This document shows, in pieces, positions 6,602-13,158 of a stretch of 13,158 bases of DNA (positions within the stretch are counted from its first letter, which is position 1; each line of letters starts with the position of its first letter). The notes below the pieces were generated by a model. The model made no database searches. It saw only the letters and a program-made list of their open reading frames with translations, and was not told the DNA's origin. The stretch covers positions 1 through 13,158 of the forward strand of contig NZ_JAILQF010000156.1 in the NCBI RefSeq assembly GCF_024699075.1, given 5' to 3'. A program made the position numbers and the translations under genes. The stretch comes from Butyrivibrio sp. GTDB taxonomy: Bacteria; Bacillota_A; Clostridia; Lachnospirales; Lachnospiraceae.

Positions 6602-8005
6602 TTACTCTGAAAGATACTCAGCTGTTCCCTTACTTGGGTGAAGTGGATCATAATCCTTGATCACAAGTCTCTTAACTGTTCCGGATGCAACGTCTGCTTC
6701 AAGTGCTTCATTATATCTTGTGTTAAGGTCTTCAATTGCTTCATCAACATCTACATAACCCATTACAGCGTTCCAAAGAACTGTTCCATAATCATCGCCT
6801 GTAAGGTTGATAGCAGGTGCCGGAGGATATACATCTTCGTAATCCTGTGTAGCAAAGTCTGCCATTCTGCCGGTCTGTGAAGAATCAACGATACCAGACA
6901 TATAATCTGTTATAGGAAGACAATATCCATTTTCAAGATATGTCTTAAGTACTGCTTCTGACTGAAGGTAAGAGATTACTTTCCATGCAGCTTCCTGATT
7001 AGGACTTGATGAAAGAATGTAATAACCCTTCTGAGGAACCATGTTAAGGGCACCTGTTACTGTTCCATCAAGTGTAGGAACTTCTGCAACACCCCATTCA
7101 AATTCTGTGATCGGGATCTGATTAGTAAATACTGATACTTCCTGAGAAGCATTGCTCCAAAGTGCGAACTGGCCTTCTGCAAAGAGGGCTCTCATGTTAT
7201 CAACGCCCTGCTGATCAGGATATGATGCATCTACAAGACCTTTACCTATTTCTACGATTTCTTTAAATCCGCTGAAATCGAACTTACCGTTTACATAGTC
7301 ATAAGGAGTAATTCCTGACATCTGTGCTGAAGCTTCAAGAAGTCTTCCAAAAGGACCTGATGATGTAAGACCGATTCCATAATAGGAACCTGCGCCCTCA
7401 TCTGTTACTTCCTGTGCCAGTGTTACAAAATCTGAAAGTTTTGAAGGAATCTCTTCAGTGATAAGTGATGTATTATATTCAACTCTTACACCTGAACGAA
7501 CTCCTGAATATACGCTGTAGATGTTACCATCTTTAACGTTGTAGCCTTCATACATGTGATTGTATGGGTCATTGACCTTCTGATATTCTTCATCTGCTTC
7601 AATGTAATCATTAAGAGGAATAACGATTCCTGTGTCAGCAAAATTGTTGATGGAAATATCAGATCCGTTACCTGTTACGATATCAGGTGCTGTTCCGCCC
7701 TGATATGCAAGCTGAATCTGGTTTGCATAGTTATCTGTTATAGTCTGGAACTCTACTGTGATGCCATCAGTATTAGTGGAATTAAATGTATCAATTGCTT
7801 CCTGGATATAATCCATATCGTGACGATCATTCGTCCACATTGTAATTGTTATACCATCTTCTGAAGCAGTCTCAGATGAAGATGTAGCAGTTTCCTGCGC
7901 ACCTGTTGAAGAATCTGTGGAAGTTGATGTAGCTTCCTGTCCGCATGCTGCAAGTGAAAGAACCATTGTTCCTGCAAGCATCGCGCTGATGATTTTCTTT
8001 TTCAT
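6602..8005 (-). CDS. Lipoprotein sugar-binding protein of the ABC transporter (SBP family 1)
   Basis: A 467-residue protein. I chose ATG 8005 (MKKKIISAML) because AAGGAGG lies about 7 nt upstream and the signal peptide then begins correctly. An in-frame ATG at 8056 would add 17 residues with no ribosome binding site. The signal peptide ends in a lipobox LAAC, with the lipidated Cys at 21. A Ser/Thr-rich linker of about 30 residues follows, then the mature domain beginning GITITMWTNDRHDMDYIQEAI. This is the typical opening of family 1 extracellular solute-binding proteins, as are TFNSTN and the GTAPDIV segment. It would be anchored to the outer face of the membrane and deliver a carbohydrate to the two permeases encoded next. 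It is the first gene of the operon, which is divergent from the two-component system. Confidence 0.96.
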   Translation of the reverse strand: MKKKIISAMLAGTMVLSLAACGQEATSTSTDSSTGAQETATSSSETASEDGITITMWTNDRHDMDYIQEAIDTFNSTNTDGITVEFQTITDNYANQIQLAYQGGTAPDIVTGNGSDISINNFADTGIVIPLNDYIEADEEYQKVNDPYNHMYEGYNVKDGNIYSVYSGVRSGVRVEYNTSLITEEIPSKLSDFVTLAQEVTDEGAGSYYGIGLTSSGPFGRLLEASAQMSGITPYDYVNGKFDFSGFKEIVEIGKGLVDASYPDQQGVDNMRALFAEGQFALWSNASQEVSVFTNQIPITEFEWGVAEVPTLDGTVTGALNMVPQKGYYILSSSPNQEAAWKVISYLQSEAVLKTYLENGYCLPITDYMSGIVDSSQTGRMADFATQDYEDVYPPAPAINLTGDDYGTVLWNAVMGYVDVDEAIEDLNTRYNEALEADVASGTVKRLVIKDYDPLHPSKGTAEYLSE

Positions 8006-8046
8006 AGTTTCCCTCCTTTTTGCTATATGAACCATCTGATAGATAA

Positions 8047-8075
8047 ATGTTATCATTTTGGTTTTTTAGTCTAAA
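8047..8075 (-). promoter_or_regulatory. Candidate promoter of the sugar ABC operon
   Basis: On the minus strand, TTTAGA (8075-8070) and TAACAT (8052-8047) are 17 nt apart, and the -10 is preceded by TGA, giving an extended -10 form. Both hexamers deviate from consensus, as expected for an activator-dependent promoter. The paired direct repeats lie upstream of it, the usual place for an AraC-type activator. Confidence 0.5.
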
Positions 8076-8093
8076 GGACTTTTTCAACTTAGT

Positions 8094-8140
8094 ATGTAAC
8101 ACTTTTTCATTCTTTTGGAAGTCGACATGTAACACTTTTT
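8094..8140. promoter_or_regulatory. Two 14-bp direct repeats, candidate response-regulator sites
   Basis: ATGTAACACTTTTT occurs at 8094-8107 and again, identical over 14 bp, at 8127-8140. The starts are 33 bp apart, close to three helical turns. AraC-family proteins bind direct repeats through two helix-turn-helix units, and an AraC-type response regulator is encoded 38 bp to the right. The repeats sit upstream of the ABC operon promoter, and the second one lies at the -35 region of the regulator gene. They could therefore serve activation in one direction and autoregulation in the other. Confidence 0.65.
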
Positions 8141-8155
8141 TAGATGTGATAAAAT
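8127..8155 (+). promoter_or_regulatory. Candidate promoter of the two-component system
   Basis: TAAAAT (8150-8155), preceded by TGA (8147-8149), gives an extended -10. The -35 position at 17-nt spacing is ATGTAA, a poor match that falls inside the second direct repeat. The GGAGG ribosome binding site (8164-8168) follows almost at once, so any leader is short. This is a tentative call. Confidence 0.4.
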
Positions 8156-8177
8156 TATTGGGCGGAGGAAATTTAAA

Positions 8178-9746
8178 ATGCAGGAAAGCAAAACCATCAC
8201 CGCTATTTTAGTAGATGATGAACAGTCAGTATTGAGCGGTTTACAGAATATAATTGATTTTGACAGATTTCAGATAAAGCTTGTAGGGCTTGCAAGTGAC
8301 GGTGTTGAAGCTCTTAAGCTTCTTCTTGAATGGCAGCCGGACTTTGCTGTTGTAGATATCAATATGCCCGGAATGAGCGGCCTTGATATGATAAGAGAAG
8401 CAAGAGCCAACGGCATAAGTACAGATTTTATAATTCTTAGCGGCTTTAGTGAATTCTCCTACGCTCAGCAGGCCATTGCACAGGGTGCTAAGGCTTATCT
8501 TTTAAAGCCTGTAAATGCTGAAGAATTAAACAATCAGATAGGTCAGATATGTCTTGAACATTCCAAATACAGTCAGACTCCTGTTAATCAAAAATACACT
8601 CAGCACCTTATAGACAATTACTTTAACAGACTTATAGAAGGTAAATACAGTGATATTTCATCTATCAGCAGCTTTCTTCAAAGTCTTGATCTGTCCATAG
8701 GATTTGGTAACTGTTACATGATGGTCCTTCAGTATGATAACGAAATCAAAGAACCTGAAAAAATGTTACATGTTTTAAATGGCACATTTTCAAATACTAG
8801 TCATGTCTTCTGGCAAATAGATTCTGTAAAACTTGCAGCTCTTTTTAACATATCAGAAGAAACACCTTTTCATCTGGCAATGAAGATCATCGATACTATG
8901 ACAAGTAACGGCTATCCTGAGCCTCTTATAGGCATAGGAGACATAGTCAATCAGCTTACAAATGCTTCCTATTCATACGGAAGAGCTATGACAGCTCTAA
9001 GCTATAAGCTGTTTGAAACAAACTCTCGCATATTCCCAAGCGAAGTTATATGTACAACTGCGCCTACCTTAAGGCTACAGGAAATTGACTGCCTTCCTTT
9101 AGTTCAACATATTGTCAAAAGAGATAAAGCTGCTATAAAAAGCTTTTGCAATGACTTCTTTAACAGTCTTTTATACGTTAAGATGCCACCTCCAAATTAT
9201 GTATACAGTATGTGTTATGCTCTTTTTGCACAGATTCAAAAAGAATTTTCGAACATAATGCAGGAAAACATCAACGATTTTGCAAGCAGTCAGGAACTGT
9301 ACCAGTGCGCAAATACCCAGCAGATCATTGACTGGCTATGTAACACATTTTGTAAGCTTTCGGATCTTGTTGATGCCATATATGGATATTCAAATCCACA
9401 GGCAGAAAAACGTGTTGATATAAGTGGCATAGATGATGATATTGTTGTGAATGCCCAAAAATACATCAAAGAGAATATCGCTAAGCATATAAAGCTTGAA
9501 GACATTGCAAGAAGTGTGCATTTATCTCCATCATATTTTGCAACATATTTCAAAGAAAAAACCGGAGCCAACTTAAGAGATTTCCTATTGCAGACCAAAA
9601 TGGAATATGCGGCTCAAGCTCTAAGATCGGATAATCAGACAGTGATGGAAGTTGCTGACGCACTTGGTTATAGTGACTACAGATCCTTCTCAAGAGCCTT
9701 TAAAAATGTGTATGGCTGCACACCATCTGATTTTCAGAACAGTTAA
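8178..9746 (+). CDS. AraC-type two-component response regulator, YesN-like
   Basis: A 522-residue protein starting at ATG 8178 with GGAGG 9 nt upstream. The N-terminal receiver domain (about 7-125) has the acidic pair Asp13/Asp14, the phosphoacceptor Asp60 in VVDINMPGMSG, Ser88, and Lys110 in LLKP. A middle region of about 300 residues carries no motif I recognise, as is usual in YesN-type proteins. The C-terminal AraC/XylS DNA-binding domain (about 424-520) has two helix-turn-helix units, around LEDIARSVHLSPSYFATYF and VMEVADALGYSDYRSFSRAF. Its partner kinase gene follows after 15 nt, and the sugar ABC operon is divergent. It would act as the phosphorylation-dependent activator of that operon, probably via the 8094-8140 repeats. 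Target and signal are inferred from position. Confidence 0.95.
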   Translation: MQESKTITAILVDDEQSVLSGLQNIIDFDRFQIKLVGLASDGVEALKLLLEWQPDFAVVDINMPGMSGLDMIREARANGISTDFIILSGFSEFSYAQQAIAQGAKAYLLKPVNAEELNNQIGQICLEHSKYSQTPVNQKYTQHLIDNYFNRLIEGKYSDISSISSFLQSLDLSIGFGNCYMMVLQYDNEIKEPEKMLHVLNGTFSNTSHVFWQIDSVKLAALFNISEETPFHLAMKIIDTMTSNGYPEPLIGIGDIVNQLTNASYSYGRAMTALSYKLFETNSRIFPSEVICTTAPTLRLQEIDCLPLVQHIVKRDKAAIKSFCNDFFNSLLYVKMPPPNYVYSMCYALFAQIQKEFSNIMQENINDFASSQELYQCANTQQIIDWLCNTFCKLSDLVDAIYGYSNPQAEKRVDISGIDDDIVVNAQKYIKENIAKHIKLEDIARSVHLSPSYFATYFKEKTGANLRDFLLQTKMEYAAQALRSDNQTVMEVADALGYSDYRSFSRAFKNVYGCTPSDFQNS

Positions 9747-9761
9747 CATTATGGAGTTATA

Positions 9762-11576
9762 ATGAAGCTTAAATTTCAGGATCAACCATTATTCAAAAAA
9801 ATAAGCCTGTACCTTTTTGTCATTATTATGGCTGTGGTATTTTTTATAGGAGCATTGTCTTTACTTATCTATTCAGGAAGAAATGACAAATGGTTTTATA
9901 AAAAGTCCTATGCCCAGGCCACTTCGGCTTCAGAGTCCCTAAGCATGCACTATGAAGTGATAACAAGAAGGTTTGTATCCATTTTTGGTACAGAAGAATT
10001 TGCATCTCTTCTTTTAAGAGAACAGGATGAAGAGTCGACTATTCACCTTCAACAAAAAGATTTACAGTCTTATCTGTCAGATCTGCAGGTATCTGATTAT
10101 ATTATCGATTCCACGATGGCCTACGCTCCAAAAACAGGAAATGTCTTTTCTTATAACTGGTCATCATCCATGTCCATTCAAACGCTGCTTACAGATGAGG
10201 ATCTCTCTCAGATTCAGGGTATTACCTGGCTTTCTGAAAGAACCAGTCCTATACATAAAAGCTCACGTACTATACCAATTGTATATCCTTTGTCTACTGA
10301 CTACAAAGATTATGTTACTATTACCAATAATAAAGACTATACAGATATATATGTAATAGTATATCTTGACTACGATAAGCTAACGTCAGCCGTTACCAGT
10401 CAGTCTATTGATAATCAGAACACTGAAGGGTCAGAATTCTTCCTTTTCTCCAAAGACAGAGTCCTATTAAATGCTCCTTCAGATGAAGATCAGGTAACAT
10501 ATATATGTGATATATTTTCTGCTCTTGCTCCGGAATCTATAAGCTATGAAGAGTCTGTAAGCAATAATGATAATGAAGACTTTTGGTATTTCACCCCTAT
10601 AGAAAATGCCAGGCTCCTTCTGTTGTATCACACTATGCCCACCTCATTCTTTTCAGCGACGGGCATTACCTTAAATTCATTCATTTTATTTATTTTGTTT
10701 GTAATCCTGATCCTTGCTGTCATATCCATTCTCTTATCTCGTTATATCAGCAAGCCAATACAGATTCAGGCAGCTATTGTTAAAGAGATAGAACAGGGAA
10801 CCTATACTAATAAAAAGACTTTTAAAACAAATGATGAGATTGGAAAGCTCAATAAGGCCATAAATCAAATGTATGACACAATACAGCTTCAGATTGAGCA
10901 GATCAAAAAAGAGGAATCAGAAAAGTATGTGGCTCAGATGCTCAGAACTTCTGAGCAGGTCAACCCACATTTCCTTTACAATTCTCTTGATGCCATACAG
11001 TCAGAAGTAAGAAAAGGAAACAGCGATAATGCGGCAGACCTGATTCAGTATCTGTCAGAATACATGAGAATAGGTCTTTCTTATGGGGACGATTACATAT
11101 CTATTCCTATGGAGCTGTCTCATGCCAATGCCTATGTACATCTGATGGAAAAAAGGTTTGGCAAAGATATTAACTTCATACATCAGGTAGCACCTGAACT
11201 AAGTGACACTCTTGTTCCTAAGACCATACTACAGCCTCTTTTAGAAAACAGTATCCGTCACGGCTTTGGAATAGATAGTGAAGGTATACCTATTCAATTA
11301 CCTACTCTTGAAATAAGTTTTGTGCTCGACAATGACAATCTTACTATTGAAGTTGCAGATAACGGATCCGGTTTTGACGTAGACAAAACCGCTGCTATCA
11401 TGCTTAATGGTAAAGATGATCAGCAGCGGCATATTGGTCTTCACAACGTCTACTATAGACTTGTAAATACTTATGGAAAAGAAAATGTTAATTTTAGTAT
11501 AGATTCTATTCCATATTACAGAAATTCAATTAAATTTACTATAAATAAAGAATCTGTTCTTCATTTTAAAGGTTGA
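9762..11576 (+). CDS. Membrane sensor histidine kinase, YesM/LytS-like
   Basis: A 604-residue protein starting at ATG 9762, 15 nt after the regulator stop; the upstream TATGGAG gives a modest ribosome binding site. Membrane segment 1 is at about 15-37 and segment 2 at about 304-326. They flank an extracellular sensing region of about 265 residues, which is consistent with a Cache-like domain but not proven. A HAMP segment follows (about 327-380, starting RYISKPIQ, with NDEIGKLNKAINQM). The His_kinase domain has the phosphorylated His403 in EQVNPHFLYNSLDAI. The ATPase part has Asn496 in LQPLLENSIRHGFG, the G1 box VADNGSGFD, and HIGLHNVYYRL as the G2 box. It would phosphorylate the regulator encoded upstream. 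The stop overlaps the end of the convergent GH38 gene by 11 bp. The signal is presumably an extracellular sugar or sugar-loaded binding protein. Confidence 0.95.
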   Translation: MKLKFQDQPLFKKISLYLFVIIMAVVFFIGALSLLIYSGRNDKWFYKKSYAQATSASESLSMHYEVITRRFVSIFGTEEFASLLLREQDEESTIHLQQKDLQSYLSDLQVSDYIIDSTMAYAPKTGNVFSYNWSSSMSIQTLLTDEDLSQIQGITWLSERTSPIHKSSRTIPIVYPLSTDYKDYVTITNNKDYTDIYVIVYLDYDKLTSAVTSQSIDNQNTEGSEFFLFSKDRVLLNAPSDEDQVTYICDIFSALAPESISYEESVSNNDNEDFWYFTPIENARLLLLYHTMPTSFFSATGITLNSFILFILFVILILAVISILLSRYISKPIQIQAAIVKEIEQGTYTNKKTFKTNDEIGKLNKAINQMYDTIQLQIEQIKKEESEKYVAQMLRTSEQVNPHFLYNSLDAIQSEVRKGNSDNAADLIQYLSEYMRIGLSYGDDYISIPMELSHANAYVHLMEKRFGKDINFIHQVAPELSDTLVPKTILQPLLENSIRHGFGIDSEGIPIQLPTLEISFVLDNDNLTIEVADNGSGFDVDKTAAIMLNGKDDQQRHIGLHNVYYRLVNTYGKENVNFSIDSIPYYRNSIKFTINKESVLHFKG

Positions 11577-13158
11577 TGGCTATAGTAATTATCTCAAAGG
11601 GACTGTATGATATTTCATCAGTCTCTTTTTCTATGTCTTCGAGCATATTCATGACGAAAACCTTTCTTGGAAGCCTTATAACGCCTCTTCTTCCGTCCTG
11701 TTCAGAAAGCCTTATCACAATACTCTTACCATCTTCTGACATTTTCATAGCCTGAAGAATAAGCCCGTCAAACAGCGCTGTTTCTGGGACTATATCCTTA
11801 ACAGAAATATCAGAATCTGTTTTAACAAGCGGTGTGTTATAGCATAGCGCCTTTTCGTTGATACTTGCAGCAACATGATTGCCCTCATGCGGCAGAATCA
11901 CATAAGAAAAGCTATGATGTCCTATATCTGACATTACATCAGGTCTTATATTTGATCTTAAGAGGCTTATAGACATGCCTTTTTCTTCTACTCCAAGTCC
12001 GTATTTGCCTTCATTTATAAGTGCTATTCCTCCGCCTTCTTCAGCAAAATCACACCACTTATGAGAACACACTTCAAATCTTGCCTGTTGCCAGCTTGTA
12101 TTTCTGTGAGTTTCTCTCTTAATATATCCGGCACTTGTATCACATATAAGCTCTCTTGAAAGGATGTTGCAGGAAAACTCTGCTTTTACAAGTCTATGTT
12201 TTTCATCCCAGTCAACATCATGCTCTACTTCAATAAAACCTGATTCCTTAAAGAATCTGATCTTCATCTTCCAAGTGCTAAGTCCCTTGGCTGGACTAAG
12301 CTTAGCCTTGTTTTCAGGTGTTCTTAATACAGTTTCAAACTCAGCGACAGTATCATTTGCATAGCAAAGTCTGATTGGGTTAACTACAGTAAATTCGTAT
12401 TCCACATCCTTGTAATTTGGAAGAATATCCCAGGCATCATACATTCCCGGAACATCCTGATACAGATGAAGTTTATTAAAGGCTCCATCTACCCATTCTC
12501 TACTGCTTTTGATATCGTAAAGACTTGCAAAGCTTCCGTCTTTATTTAAAACAGCTTTATATAAAGGGGTTTCTATAACAAGCTTATCTTCTGATCCAGT
12601 AACCTTTATCCATTTTGAATCCTGAGATGACTTAAAAGGAAGGATCTTAACAGCTTCAAGTCCATTAACCTTAGGATATGTATAATAGCCCTTTATTCCT
12701 TCTCTTGTTATATCTCCTTTTTCATCAGCAATAAATGTAACATCTTCAAAAGGAACATTAAGTGTATTCAAATAGTATTGTCCCTTTTCATCTATTATCT
12801 TATCAAGGCCTTCTTCAACATCTTCATAGTCTTTGATAGCATCCTTGAATACTGGATTTATATGACTTCCAGGAAGAATGTCGTGGAACTGGTTTACAAG
12901 CATCTTCTTGTAAAGTCTCTCAAGCTCATCCTGAGGATATTCCTTATTATTATCAAGTTTTCTCATAACAGAAAGAATCTCAGCAGTTCTTATCTTTGCT
13001 TCAAGCTTTCTGTTATAACGCTTTAATACTGATTTTGTTGTAAAGGTTCCTCTGTGCATTTCAAGATAAAGCTCTCCATCCCATGTTTCGAGCTTATTAT
13101 TGCCTTCAAGATTTCTATGAAGAAACTCATGTGCTGTCATATGTTCAGTCTTGGGCAT
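11566..13158 (-). CDS. GH38 alpha-mannosidase, N-terminal part beyond window edge
   Basis: The last 530 residues of a larger protein. The frame is open to the right edge, and the ATG exactly there is internal, because the catalytic (alpha/beta)7 domain of GH38 should lie upstream. GELYLEMHRGTFT (28-40 of the visible part) and NQFHDILPGS (89-98) are hallmarks of GH38; His92 matches the Zn-binding His of the family's HHD/FHD motif. The catalytic nucleophile Asp is outside the window. The rest (about 180-530) is the family's beta-sandwich region, with LLRSNIRPDV and DIGHHSFSYVILPHEG near the end. GH38 enzymes release alpha-linked mannose from glycans. The end of the gene shows no frameshift. It probably belongs to the same catabolic locus as the ABC operon and two-component system, though as a separate transcript. 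Confidence 0.92.
   Translation of the reverse strand: MPKTEHMTAHEFLHRNLEGNNKLETWDGELYLEMHRGTFTTKSVLKRYNRKLEAKIRTAEILSVMRKLDNNKEYPQDELERLYKKMLVNQFHDILPGSHINPVFKDAIKDYEDVEEGLDKIIDEKGQYYLNTLNVPFEDVTFIADEKGDITREGIKGYYTYPKVNGLEAVKILPFKSSQDSKWIKVTGSEDKLVIETPLYKAVLNKDGSFASLYDIKSSREWVDGAFNKLHLYQDVPGMYDAWDILPNYKDVEYEFTVVNPIRLCYANDTVAEFETVLRTPENKAKLSPAKGLSTWKMKIRFFKESGFIEVEHDVDWDEKHRLVKAEFSCNILSRELICDTSAGYIKRETHRNTSWQQARFEVCSHKWCDFAEEGGGIALINEGKYGLGVEEKGMSISLLRSNIRPDVMSDIGHHSFSYVILPHEGNHVAASINEKALCYNTPLVKTDSDISVKDIVPETALFDGLILQAMKMSEDGKSIVIRLSEQDGRRGVIRLPRKVFVMNMLEDIEKETDEISYSPFEIITIAINL

Noticed and set aside
8006..8056. Upstream in-frame ATG (8056) as start of the binding protein
   Set aside because: The extra 17 residues would precede the signal peptide, and the AAGGAGG site points to ATG 8005.
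7872..8135. Minus-strand 87-codon open frame covering the promoter region and the start of the binding-protein gene
   Set aside because: It overlaps the signal-peptide coding region in another frame, spans the predicted promoter and direct repeats, and has no recognisable domain.
9338..9350. Third partial copy of the direct repeat (ATGTAACACattt) inside the response-regulator gene
   Set aside because: It matches only nine bases, lies within well-conserved coding sequence, has no partner at the 33-bp spacing, and is likely chance.
1..13158. CRISPR arrays, insertion sequences, tRNA or rRNA genes, phage genes
   Set aside because: No repeat-spacer pattern, transposase motif, RNA-gene signature or phage protein was seen on either strand.

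Overview
The window looks like a chromosomal stretch from a low-GC, anaerobic Firmicute, most likely a Lachnospiraceae (Butyrivibrio/Roseburia-like). The reasons are AT-rich DNA, strong AAGGAGG-type ribosome binding sites, a lipoprotein sugar-binding protein with an LAAC lipobox, a YesM/YesN-type two-component system, and an ABC sugar operon with no ATPase gene. The taxon is inferred from style, not from a marker gene.

Layout. 1-764 (minus) is the first 254 codons of an alpha/beta hydrolase of the hormone-sensitive-lipase type, cut by the window edge. Its promoter matches the sigma-70 consensus exactly and is followed by a palindromic operator. 765-1135 is a regulatory intergenic region with inverted repeats and a long bulged hairpin in the probable leader of the next gene. 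1136-2260 (plus) is a DUF362/ferredoxin iron-sulfur protein. A strong bidirectional terminator (2273-2313) separates it from the convergent operon.

8005 down to 2319 (minus) is a carbohydrate-uptake operon: lipoprotein substrate-binding protein, two CUT1-type permeases, then an 801-residue cytoplasmic protein of an unclassified family. That protein has an N-terminal sugar-binding-like beta domain and a putative alpha/alpha-toroid catalytic core. A hairpin between the binding-protein gene and the first permease gene probably sets their stoichiometry. The divergent plus-strand operon at 8178-11576 encodes an AraC-type response regulator (YesN-like) and a membrane sensor histidine kinase (YesM-like). 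Two perfect 14-bp direct repeats 33 bp apart lie in the 172-bp divergent promoter region and are the best candidate binding sites for the response regulator. 11566-13158 (minus) is the C-terminal half of a GH38 alpha-mannosidase, running off the right edge and overlapping the kinase gene tail to tail by 11 bp.

How it fits together (inference): the kinase senses an extracellular glycan or its binding protein and the regulator activates the divergent transporter operon. Oligosaccharides are imported with a shared MsmX-type ATPase encoded elsewhere, then degraded in the cytoplasm by the 801-residue protein and probably the GH38 mannosidase. A mannose-containing glycan is the simplest guess at the substrate. 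The most novel item is the 801-residue enzyme-like protein.
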